From Pedobacter jeongneungensis (GTDB lineage: Bacteria > Bacteroidota > Bacteroidia > Sphingobacteriales > Sphingobacteriaceae), in the NCBI RefSeq assembly GCF_000633455.1, contig NZ_AYMG01000039.1, positions 62,001 to 126,000 of the forward strand: 64,000 nucleotides of DNA, read 5' to 3'. The position numbers and the translations under genes are program-made. This document shows, piece by piece, positions 27,201 through 34,232 of this stretch; positions within the stretch are counted from its first letter, which is position 1; each line of letters opens with the position of its first letter. The notes below the pieces were generated by a model, which made no database searches, was not told the origin of the DNA, and saw only the letters and a list, made by a program, of their open reading frames with translations.

Positions 27201-27557
27201 GGACAATATGCGGAGCGTAATGCGGTTATCACACCATTTAATGGTCAGTGGGATTTTAAATTCTTACAGGATATTTTCACCAATGTAGGTGGCAAACGTA
27301 ATACCATTCAGTTCAGTATCGATATCAAGAACTTTGGAAACCTGTTGAACAAAAACTGGGGCATGCAGACCAATTTTGGCACAACCTCTATTCTTGTACC
27401 TACAAACGTAGCTGCCTTAACACCAGGTGGAACAACTAAACCAACCTTCAGAATCCAAACGGACAGGAATTTTCCTATCGTAAATGGCAACAAAGATGTA
27501 GTGGGTTATGCTTCTACTTACGAGATGCAGTTCGGTTTCCGTTACCTTTTTAATTAA
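24225..27557 (+). CDS. Oar-like TonB-dependent outer-membrane receptor
   Basis: 1110 residues. A signal peptide (ending SLHAQ, about 20) is followed by a carboxypeptidase-regulatory-like domain (about 22-110: GNLSGTIKDSKTTLPGVTIKAT), a plug domain (about 120-230, with SRQNNVTVDGADFNN and PVSIDALEEISVNVTPYDV), and a long 22-strand barrel ending in MQFGFRYLFN with a terminal aromatic region. The architecture matches Oar-type receptors of Bacteroidota, which lack a SusD partner. No susD gene follows. It imports a ligand across the outer membrane with TonB energy. The downstream genes suggest a phosphorylated nucleotide/DNA-derived or phosphate-linked ligand. Confidence 0.9.
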   Translation: MKKIFTILSLLFAVISLHAQVTTGNLSGTIKDSKTTLPGVTIKATHLPSGTSYVVSTNDEGRFTISNMRPGGPYKVVVTYVGMDPKTIDNITLPLGDTYILNLNMASGGKDLSEVNIKGAAKNSALNASRTGTSTSLGKKEINALPTLSRSLSDLTRMAPQANGAAIGGGNSRQNNVTVDGADFNNNFGIGNNLPGNGNPVSIDALEEISVNVTPYDVKQTGFIGASINAVTRSGTNEFSGSAYTYFRNQNQIGKKVSNYPELADPTDQTYKTFGARIGGPIIKNKLFFFLNAERENEVRPGQTRLAATPEAPYGSGIPNVVRPTVTELDEISNYLKTTYGYDPGIYQGYPSETERTNLLGRLDWNINQNNHFNIRGSYVKTKSPSFVSTSRSPLGAFPGGGSRTGNTALAFKNSNYYQESNLYSITAELNSKVFNRFANTLRLSYTNQNDPRSSDSQVFPLVDILKADGNSAPTPFTTFGYEPFTYGNLRDVQVYSLNDYVTWAVGKHNITAGLQGDYSITKNGFQRFGTSYYTFNSWDDFKNGAKPIEFAQTYSLSPNYEQAFPTYKFWQFSGYVQDEISVTERLRVTGGIRAELGTYPKILKEHPLVSALTFHDGERLNTGNLPKSRISLSPRIGFNWDVTGDRSLQVRGGAGLFVGRIPNVWIVAQAGDAGMLQITETYSGQNNTPGPFNPNIGAYRPTTVPVAGTVLPNPITVMDKNLKMPAAFKTSLAVDVKLPYGIVGSVEGIFNRDIRTILFRNANLVDPKPLNVAGYPDNRLIYPNAATDKFINPILNGQAVPNGTVISGNGARQPDAFNVIVLGNANKGYYYSLTGTLSKRFDNGFGATVSYIRSSAKSLYEGSGDQTLSAWQATSSVNGANNPTLGYSGFVSPDRIIASIYYRKEFIKHLGTQFTLVYDGSNGRTSYTYSTDINRDGVNGDLIYVPKDASEINFVALTVGTGADMVTYTPKQQSDLFFRYIDQDKYLRGRKGQYAERNAVITPFNGQWDFKFLQDIFTNVGGKRNTIQFSIDIKNFGNLLNKNWGMQTNFGTTSILVPTNVAALTPGGTTKPTFRIQTDRNFPIVNGNKDVVGYASTYEMQFGFRYLFN

Positions 27558-27572
27558 TTCTATTTTAAATCA

Positions 27573-27694
27573 AGGCTGTATCATAAGTTATTGCTATTCG
27601 AATCTGTCACATTGAGCCTGTCGAAATGCTTTAAATATGTTTAAGTAGGTCCTTCGACGGGCTCAGGATGACAAATTTATTTATGATACAGCCT
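27573..27694. repeat. Nested inverted repeat, MITE-like
   Basis: Outer perfect 14-bp arms AGGCTGTATCATAA (27573-27586) and TTATGATACAGCCT (27681-27694) enclose a second inverted pair: TGTCACATTGAGCCTGTCGAA (first 20 bases from 27605) and its imperfect complement ending at 27673 (CCTTCGACGGGCTCAGGATG). The inner element belongs to a common CTGAGCCTGTCGAA-type repeat. It sits between the receptor and nuclease genes and ends 15 bases before the nuclease start. Confidence 0.75.
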
Positions 27695-27709
27695 ATATTA
27701 TTTTATGCG

Positions 27710-28492
27710 ATGTTAAAAAAACTACTATTCCCAACTCTACTGGTAACCATCAGTTTTGCATTAATCTCCTGGGGTGTAATCGGTCACCGGGCCATTGGTA
27801 AGATTGCTGAAAACCACCTGAGCAAAAAAGCAAAAAAAGCAGTTCAGGATATTTTAGGCAGCGAGAGCCTTGCAATGGTGAGTACCTACCCTGATGAAGT
27901 GAGGTCTTATTCGCAATATGCCTATACCGCACCCTGGCACTACGTAAACCTGCCTGAAGGTTTAAATTATGACGATTTCAATGCTCAACTGAAATCAATG
28001 GAAAAACCAAATATTTATAAAGCGCTTTTGCAATGTATAAGTGACTTAAAAGATGCTTCAAAAACGAAAGAAGAACATATTTTTGCGCTAAAATTCCTGG
28101 TTCACCTGGTTGGCGACATCCACCAGCCCATGCATACCGGCCATTCAGAAGATTCGGGCGGTAATGGCATCAAGGTAAAACTAATGCGTAAAGAAAGTAA
28201 TCTTCATGGCCTTTGGGACAGTGGATTGATTGATTATGCTGGTTTGAGCTACCGTGAACTGGCTGCAGATTGTGATGTAGCAGAAAAAAATGAAGCAAAA
28301 ACATGGGAAAAAGATGATGTGGCAAAATGGGCTTTCGAATCGTACGAAATCAGCAAACAACTTTATGCAGAAGCAGCTAAAAACCCTGAATTTGATTATA
28401 GTTATTACCCTGCACATGCCGATATCGTTAAAAAACGCCTTGCACAGGCAGGTATCCGTTTAGCCGGGATCCTCAATGAAATTTATAAATAA
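27710..28492 (+). CDS. Secreted S1/P1-type nuclease
   Basis: Start set at ATG 27710 (MLKKLLFPTLLVTISFALIS), because the longer reading would begin in the right arm of the repeat. The 260-residue product has the mature N-terminal Trp21 and a tri-zinc set: Trp21, His26, Asp62, His77, His132, Asp136, His142, His166, Asp170, as in P1 nuclease. Motif: HLVGDIHQPMH. It cleaves single-stranded DNA/RNA to 5'-nucleotides and may also remove 3'-phosphates. It lies between the receptor and a nucleotide pyrophosphatase, a logical order for harvesting nucleic acid outside the cytoplasm. Confidence 0.93.
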   Translation: MLKKLLFPTLLVTISFALISWGVIGHRAIGKIAENHLSKKAKKAVQDILGSESLAMVSTYPDEVRSYSQYAYTAPWHYVNLPEGLNYDDFNAQLKSMEKPNIYKALLQCISDLKDASKTKEEHIFALKFLVHLVGDIHQPMHTGHSEDSGGNGIKVKLMRKESNLHGLWDSGLIDYAGLSYRELAADCDVAEKNEAKTWEKDDVAKWAFESYEISKQLYAEAAKNPEFDYSYYPAHADIVKKRLAQAGIRLAGILNEIYK

Positions 28493-28499
28493 ATACAAA

Positions 28500-29771
28500 A
28501 TGAAAAAAATCAATTATAGCTTCTGTTTTTTGGTTACCGCTTTATTTTTATGTGTAGAAAGTCAGGTAAACGCGCAAACAGATACCATTCAACATGTTGC
28601 ACAGGGACGAAAAAACGATGCGGCTCAGATCAAAAAACCTTATGTCATTTTGATTTCAGCAGATGGTTTCCGTTACGATTATGCAGCGCGTTACAAAGCA
28701 AGTCACTTGCTCGAACTGAGCCAAAATGGTGTACAAGCCGCATCTATGATTCCAAGTTATCCTTCGGTTACCTTTCCTAATCACTATACTTTAGTAACCG
28801 GGATGTACCCTTCGCACCATGGCCTGGTAAATAATAGCTTTTTAGATGAGAAAGCAGGTGAAAGATACTCGATGGGTGCAAAAGCAAAAGTAAGAGATGG
28901 AAAATGGTATGGTGGCACTCCATTATGGGTACTTGCCGAACAGCAGCACATGATTGCTGCAAGTATGTTCTGGGTAGGATCTGAAGCCGAAATAAAAGGC
29001 CTGCGCCCCACTTATTATTACGATTATACCGAACAGATTACGGTTGATAAAAGAATCAGCATTGTTAAAAACTGGTTAAGTTTACCAGAAGAAAAAAGAC
29101 CCCACCTGATTACTTTTTACCTATCGGAGCCTGATCATGCCGGACATAGCTTTGGTCCGGATGCCCCGGAGACAGAGAAAGCCGTTAAAATGGTCGATTC
29201 TGTGATTTACGAATTAACGAAAGCCATAGAACCGCTTCATCTTCCTGTAAACTATGTATTTGTTTCTGATCATGGAATGACTGCTGTAGACCGCGAGCAT
29301 CCGATTGCTACACCAAAGGAGATTGATACTGCTAAATACATCATCGCCGCATCGGGCACATTGATGGATGTTCACGCTAAAAATAAAGCAGATATACAGC
29401 CACTATATGATCAATTAAAAAGCAATGAAAAAGATTATAAGGTGTACCTGAAAAGCAATATGCCCGAGCATTTCCATTACAGTGCAACAGACGATCGTAT
29501 GAACCGGATTGGTGATATTTTGTTGGTGCCCGAATGGCCAAAAGTATTCTCTAGCCGCAAACCGGGTATTGGTCATCATGGTTTCGATCCTTCGGTAGTA
29601 AAAGATATGCATGCTACCTTTTTAGCCTGGGGACCTGCCTTTAAAAAACAGGTAAAAATTCCTTCTTTTGAAAATGTAAATGTATATCCATTGGTTGCAA
29701 ATATTCTTGGCTTAAGTTATCAGGAGCCAATTGATGGAAAGTTAGAAGTATTAAAACCTATTTTAAAATAA
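28500..29771 (+). CDS. Secreted nucleotide pyrophosphatase/phosphodiesterase (NPP, alkaline phosphatase superfamily)
   Basis: Start at ATG 28500, 7 bases after the nuclease stop, gives 423 residues with a signal peptide (ending VNAQ, 26). Zn-site residues of the NPP family are seen: Asp55 in ISADGFRYDY, the nucleophile Thr91 in SVTFPNHYTLVTGMYP, then SEPDHAGHSFGP, FVSDHGM and GHHGFDP. It hydrolyses nucleotide pyrophosphate or phosphodiester bonds to yield 5'-nucleoside monophosphates. Its position just after the nuclease fits sequential degradation of extracellular nucleotides. Confidence 0.93.
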   Translation: MKKINYSFCFLVTALFLCVESQVNAQTDTIQHVAQGRKNDAAQIKKPYVILISADGFRYDYAARYKASHLLELSQNGVQAASMIPSYPSVTFPNHYTLVTGMYPSHHGLVNNSFLDEKAGERYSMGAKAKVRDGKWYGGTPLWVLAEQQHMIAASMFWVGSEAEIKGLRPTYYYDYTEQITVDKRISIVKNWLSLPEEKRPHLITFYLSEPDHAGHSFGPDAPETEKAVKMVDSVIYELTKAIEPLHLPVNYVFVSDHGMTAVDREHPIATPKEIDTAKYIIAASGTLMDVHAKNKADIQPLYDQLKSNEKDYKVYLKSNMPEHFHYSATDDRMNRIGDILLVPEWPKVFSSRKPGIGHHGFDPSVVKDMHATFLAWGPAFKKQVKIPSFENVNVYPLVANILGLSYQEPIDGKLEVLKPILK

Positions 29772-29776
29772 CGACG

Positions 29777-30691
29777 ATGAAAAGATTATTATTAGCCTTT
29801 GTTGCCTTACTGAGTTTTAGTTCGGTATATAGTCAGCAATACGCACTAAAATTTAAAACCCTGGGGGAGTTTCAAAAATTTATGCAATGGACGCCGTCGC
29901 GTTATCCGCTCATTAGCTGTCACCGTGGCGGTCCGGTTGCCGGCTTTCCTGAAAATGCCATCGAAACCTTTGCCAACAGTGTAAAGTTTCACCCCACCAT
30001 TATTGAATGTGATGCAGCCTTAACCAAAGATTCGGCATTGGTGATGATGCACGATGACCGTTTGGAGCGAACATCAAACGGTACAGGTCCAATTGGAGAG
30101 AAAACATTAGCCGAATTAAAAAATGTTCTTCTTAAAGATAATGCGGGTACAGTTACGGCTTTCCATATCCCAACCCTTGATGAGGTTTTAAAATGGGGAA
30201 AGGATAAGGTCATCTTTACTTTAGATGTAAAAAGAGGCGTTCCCTACAAAAAAATGATCGAAACGGTAAGACGGAATAAAGCTGAAGCTTATAGCATCAT
30301 CATTACCTATAGTGCCACACAAGCGGCCGAAGTGTACCGCCTAGCCCCTGATCTGATGATATCTGCTTCAATCAGAACCATTGCAGACCTGGAAAGACTT
30401 AATCAAATGGGAATTCCCAACAACCGCATTGTAGCATTTGTGGGCACTTCTGCACCAGAAAAAACGGTGTACGATTACCTGCACAGTAAAGGCATCTGGT
30501 GTATATTGGGTACCATGGGCAACCTTGATAAAAGTGCTAAAGCTAATGGAGATAGCGTTTATTCGAATCTGGTTGAAAACGGTGCAGATATTTTATCGAG
30601 CGACAGGAGCATGGAAAGTGCCAATGAACTGCTTAAATATGCCAAAGAACAAGGGTTATCAACCAAATATCTTGCTCCGTTAAAAAAATAA
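29777..30691 (+). CDS. Secreted glycerophosphodiester phosphodiesterase
   Basis: 304 residues with a signal peptide (ending VYSQ, 20). The GDPD active site is complete: His49-Arg50 (SCHRGG), Glu60-Asn61 (FPENAIETF), Glu77 and Asp79 (IIECDAALTKD) and His92 (VMMHDD). It releases an alcohol and glycerol 3-phosphate from glycerophosphodiesters. It starts 5 bases after the NPP stop, so the genes are translationally close. With the nuclease and NPP it forms a periplasmic/surface set for organic phosphate. Confidence 0.93.
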   Translation: MKRLLLAFVALLSFSSVYSQQYALKFKTLGEFQKFMQWTPSRYPLISCHRGGPVAGFPENAIETFANSVKFHPTIIECDAALTKDSALVMMHDDRLERTSNGTGPIGEKTLAELKNVLLKDNAGTVTAFHIPTLDEVLKWGKDKVIFTLDVKRGVPYKKMIETVRRNKAEAYSIIITYSATQAAEVYRLAPDLMISASIRTIADLERLNQMGIPNNRIVAFVGTSAPEKTVYDYLHSKGIWCILGTMGNLDKSAKANGDSVYSNLVENGADILSSDRSMESANELLKYAKEQGLSTKYLAPLKK

Positions 30692-30790
30692 TTTTTTTTT
30701 TATAAAACAAAGTAGAAGTTAGCTGGTTTATACTGCACACCTACTTATTTAAAACATGATCTGCTGCTTTGGTTAGTTGCCAGGTCAAAA

Positions 30791-30819
30791 AAAGGTTATC
30801 ATCCAAGATGGTAACCTTT
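30791..30819 (+). terminator. Hairpin terminator after the phosphate-scavenging operon
   Basis: AAAGGTTATCATC (30791-30803) pairs with GATGGTAACCTTT (30807-30819) with one mismatch and a CAA loop, followed by CCTATTTTATTG. It is 100 bases past the GDPD stop and within a gene-free gap of about 250 bases. Confidence 0.6.
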
Positions 30820-30942
30820 CCTATTTTATTGAGAACTATGAGAATAAATATCCGGGCTATAAAAAAACGAATAAATACGTTTTTTTTATGCTAATGGATT
30901 TAAAAATGATAAAAGCCCTAAATTCGCCAAAAACTATCCTTA

Positions 30943-31704
30943 ATGAAAACTTCTTTTTTTAACCGCCCCATAGCGGGATTTATCCTTTCGATAATTTTTA
31001 CGATTGCTACTTCCGCCCTATCTTATTTTTCGGTAGAAAAGTTCTATAATAGTGAAAGATGGGTAGACCATACCAATACGGTACGTGGAAAACTCGAACT
31101 GATTATTTCATCAATGAAAGATGCAGAAACCGGTCAGCGTGGATACTTACTTACAGGAAACGAAAAATTTCTGGAACCTTACAACGGCGCAGAAAATGTG
31201 ACCCGCGCAGCATTTGATACCGTTAAATACCTCACTAAAGATAACGGTGCACAGCAAAACGAGTTTAAAGGGTTAAAAGAAATGATAGACTCCAAATACG
31301 ATCTTTTGGAGAACACCATCAGCCAGAAACGCTCAGGTGGAACCATTAGTCAGGACATACTTCTAATGGGAAAATCGTATATGGACAGAGCCAGAACTAT
31401 TATTACCAGGATGGAAAGCCGGGAAGAAATATTACTTTCCACCCGATTATCAACCCTTAACCTGTATGGCACAATCTCATTGGTTTCGATCATCATTGCT
31501 TTTCTGGTTTCGCTGGCCAGCACCGTTTATTTTTACAGGCGCACCATAAGAGATTTTGAAGACAGGATCCGTTTAGAAGAACAGGTAAAACAGGAAACAT
31601 TAACTATGGAGAAAAAAATTGCCACACTGAAAAATCTTTCAGAAAAAATAGGAAACGGAGAATATGGTATCCAGATTAATCCGGAAGACTTAAAACAAAT
31701 ATGA
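30943..31704 (+). CDS. CHASE3-domain membrane sensor lacking a transmitter
   Basis: 253 residues: TM1 (about 10-30), a CHASE3 periplasmic domain (about 38-170; the motif SSMKDAETGQRGYLLTGNEKFLEPY is diagnostic), TM2 (about 182-204) and a short cytoplasmic coiled coil ending KIGNGEYGIQINPEDLKQI. A full histidine kinase or cyclase would continue with HAMP/HisKA/HATPase or GGDEF domains, but none follows. The stop codon looks genuine and no kinase frame continues downstream. It may be a stand-alone sensor that signals through a partner, or a truncated kinase. Confidence 0.8.
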   Translation: MKTSFFNRPIAGFILSIIFTIATSALSYFSVEKFYNSERWVDHTNTVRGKLELIISSMKDAETGQRGYLLTGNEKFLEPYNGAENVTRAAFDTVKYLTKDNGAQQNEFKGLKEMIDSKYDLLENTISQKRSGGTISQDILLMGKSYMDRARTIITRMESREEILLSTRLSTLNLYGTISLVSIIIAFLVSLASTVYFYRRTIRDFEDRIRLEEQVKQETLTMEKKIATLKNLSEKIGNGEYGIQINPEDLKQI

Positions 31705-31764
31705 TAACCTGTAGCATTAGTTGGTTTAATGTCGTTTTACTAATAAATTGAAACGCTTAAAACC

Positions 31765-32379
31765 ATGAAAAAACTAATCGTACTTTTTTTAGCCATCAGT
31801 TTCTTTTCCTGCAAAAAAGAAGAAGTTTATGGTCCATTTAATCTTAAAAACGGACAGGAAGTGGAGCTTCTTGTCGATCACCGGTATGGTTCTGATAAAG
31901 ACCTATTGCTAAAATTACCAGAAAAAGAACTCGCAGGAGCATCGATTACAGGTTTTGATCAAAGAGAGATCGGTTATACATACCACGTTAAGGCGAAGTT
32001 TCATCATGATGATAATCCGCCGCAGGATGCTTCCTCCTACTCTTTTATTTTCACCAAAATTGTGAGTAAGGAACAATATAAGGGAACCGAATCTTTTGAT
32101 ATTCAACTCATCACCTCCTATGTTCCAGGTGGCCCGGTGATCAGGCTGAGCAAAACCGGAAATGATTATTATTTTATTCCTGATAAGCTTCAGTTAACTT
32201 ATGCAAACAGCACTGTTCAAAGTCAGCTCGAAGAAATTTATCAAAATGCTTTAGAAGTGCGGGCCAACTGGCAAAAAGGGCAGCTTCCGAAATGGAAGGC
32301 CATTAAAGCCACGGTAACACACGATCCACAGAAATTTGGCAAAGCTTACCTGTTACAACAGATACAGTTTATCCCATAA
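31765..32379 (+). CDS. Hypothetical lipoprotein (204 aa)
   Basis: A short signal peptide with lipobox SFFSC (Cys16) precedes a soluble beta-rich domain. I do not recognise the family. Noteworthy segments are EVELLVDHRYGSDKDLLLKLPEKEL and ITSYVPGGPVIRLSKTGNDYYFIPD. It begins 60 bases after the CHASE3 gene in the same direction; a shared transcript is possible. It may be anchored to the inner or outer membrane (the +2 residue is Lys). Confidence 0.7.
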   Translation: MKKLIVLFLAISFFSCKKEEVYGPFNLKNGQEVELLVDHRYGSDKDLLLKLPEKELAGASITGFDQREIGYTYHVKAKFHHDDNPPQDASSYSFIFTKIVSKEQYKGTESFDIQLITSYVPGGPVIRLSKTGNDYYFIPDKLQLTYANSTVQSQLEEIYQNALEVRANWQKGQLPKWKAIKATVTHDPQKFGKAYLLQQIQFIP

Positions 32380-32454
32380 AACATAAGGTATTTCACCTAT
32401 AAAAAAACTTTAGGACGAATAACGATTAAACCCTGTCAGGTAATTCAGGTCAAT

Positions 32455-33282
32455 ATGGCTATGATCAAAAAAAATAGTTCCACGGTATTTAAATTCTTTT
32501 TCCTACTCTTTATATTCATTTATATACCGGTTTTAACAGTACTCGCCCAGTCCCCGTCTGAAATTAAACGCATGCAATGGACTGTCGGAGACACACAACG
32601 GGAGGCCATGGCATATATTCCGGCCACCGCAAAAACAAAAGCAAGTCCGCTTATTTTTGTTTTTCATGGTCATGGAGGAACAATGGAAAATGCTTACCAA
32701 AGCCATCGTTTTGAAAAGCTATGGCCCGAAGCCATTATTGTATACCCGCAGGGATTAAATACACCCGGGCAGCTTACCGATCCACAGGGTAAATTACCCG
32801 GATGGCAAAAGGAAAACGGCGATATGAATAACCGTGACCTGAATTTCTTTGATCAAATGCTGAAAACATTTCAGGCAGATTATAAAATAGACGATAAACG
32901 CATTTATGCTACCGGGCATTCGAATGGAGGTGGATTTACCTACCTGCTTTGGGCTACCCGGGCTGATGTATTTGCAGCTTTTGCGCCTTCATCGGCAGTG
33001 AGCAGAAAAGCGGCTGGCCAGCTTAAACCAAAACCGGCCATGCACATTATGGGCGAACAAGACCCTTTAGTAAAACCTGAATGGCAAAAGCTGATGTACA
33101 ATATGATATTGAAGTTAAACAGTTGCGATCCGCAAGGAAAACCATATGGGGAATATGCCACATATTATCCTTCAAAAAGTGGAAATCCTGTTGTTTTATA
33201 CATTCATCCAGGTGGTCATGTTTACCCAACAGAAGCCGACGAGGTGGTGGTTAAGTTTTTTAAGGCTATCGAAAAGCGGTAA
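32455..33282 (+). CDS. Secreted PHB-depolymerase/feruloyl-esterase-like alpha/beta hydrolase
   Basis: 275 residues with a long hydrophobic signal peptide cut after about residue 31 (LAQ). Motifs of the LpqC/COG3509 group are present: oxyanion strand IFVFHGHGG (67-75), nucleophile elbow GHSNGGG with Ser156, and His255 in YIHPGGHVYP. It should cleave an ester bond in plant phenolics or a short polyester. It is convergent with the eCIS operon, the two stop codons being only 15 bases apart and with no evident terminator between them. Confidence 0.85.
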   Translation: MAMIKKNSSTVFKFFFLLFIFIYIPVLTVLAQSPSEIKRMQWTVGDTQREAMAYIPATAKTKASPLIFVFHGHGGTMENAYQSHRFEKLWPEAIIVYPQGLNTPGQLTDPQGKLPGWQKENGDMNNRDLNFFDQMLKTFQADYKIDDKRIYATGHSNGGGFTYLLWATRADVFAAFAPSSAVSRKAAGQLKPKPAMHIMGEQDPLVKPEWQKLMYNMILKLNSCDPQGKPYGEYATYYPSKSGNPVVLYIHPGGHVYPTEADEVVVKFFKAIEKR

Positions 33283-33297
33283 TATGGTGTTATAAAT

Positions 33298-34224
33298 TTA
33301 TTTAACCGTTGTCCAGCCATCAGCATCTGGTTTAGGCTTTGGATTAGCTTTAGGCTTATTTGCCAACTGCTGGGCCCTGGCAACCTGCAAACTCGCTAAT
33401 TCTGCTTCTTCATTTGTAATTCTGGCAGCATGCTTTATATACTCAGGATCAGTTTTATCCTTAAATGTAGCCTGTTCTGCTTTTCTGGAGGCAATAGAAG
33501 TTTGTAATTTGGCAATATCATCAAGAACTTCGCTATTGCTGTTTCTTGCAATTACATCAATCACCTCATTTCTAACCGCTTGCATACTTCCATCTACTTT
33601 ATCTCCGTGTGCACTGCTTTTTATTCTTAAATTCCGTTGCACAATACCTTCAAATGAAGATTGATGAACTCCTGCAATATTTTTAGCTAACTGAACCGGG
33701 TGATTTTCAATTTGATGGGCTGTGCTCATTGCCTTCGCTCCCATTATATCGGCCTCATCTTCCAATCCCTTGTCATCATTTACATTTACGGTACCTTTTA
33801 GTTGTAAAGTAGGTTTTACCTTTCCCTGTTTTTGCTGTACTACGTGCCAGGCTTCGTGAGGTAAATGTTTTTCCTGCCCCGCCGCAATGTGAATATCCGT
33901 TCCCTGCGCATAAGCGTGGGCCTGTAGTTGTGCCGGCTGATTTGAATTGTAGTGTACATTTACATCGTCCATCGATAAACCGGAAAGATTTTCTATACCG
34001 TTTTTCAGGTTATCGGGCAATCCGGTACCCGTTCCTTTTTTCTGAACAGGATGCGCCTGCTGCTGAACATAGTCATCAGCTCCAATTTGCAATTTCCGTT
34101 GTGCAATTGCCTGAGGCCGTTTATCATCGAGCTTAAAAGCTACTTCCTTGCTGTTTTGTTTAGGTAGATTGCGGTCAACAGCTTCATTTGTACGTTCGTG
34201 AGCCTTATGCTTATAGGTATTCAT
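33298..34224 (-). CDS. eCIS-associated DUF4157 (HExxH) protein, putative cargo
   Basis: 308 residues. An unstructured N-terminus (1-60; KHKAHERTNEAVDRN, QAIAQRKLQ) leads to the DUF4157 'eCIS core' domain (about 68-165) with GLPDNLKNGIENLSGLSMDDVNVHYNS and the zinc-binding HEAWH (123-127), then GLEDEADIMGAKAM with a third acidic ligand. DUF4157 proteins are found across eCIS clusters and are thought to be cargo or to process it. Residues 195-300 have no recognised toxin fold: a basic stretch, a coiled coil (about 235-285) and the PKPKPDADGWTTVK tail. Last gene of the operon, 9 bases past the ATPase gene. Confidence 0.88.
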   Translation of the reverse strand: MNTYKHKAHERTNEAVDRNLPKQNSKEVAFKLDDKRPQAIAQRKLQIGADDYVQQQAHPVQKKGTGTGLPDNLKNGIENLSGLSMDDVNVHYNSNQPAQLQAHAYAQGTDIHIAAGQEKHLPHEAWHVVQQKQGKVKPTLQLKGTVNVNDDKGLEDEADIMGAKAMSTAHQIENHPVQLAKNIAGVHQSSFEGIVQRNLRIKSSAHGDKVDGSMQAVRNEVIDVIARNSNSEVLDDIAKLQTSIASRKAEQATFKDKTDPEYIKHAARITNEEAELASLQVARAQQLANKPKANPKPKPDADGWTTVK

Positions 34225-34232
34225 CTTTGGGC

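Noticed and set aside
30777..30962. A 61-aa frame downstream of the GDPD gene
   Set aside because: It spans the terminator hairpin at 30791-30819 and overlaps the start of the CHASE3 gene; no family resemblance.
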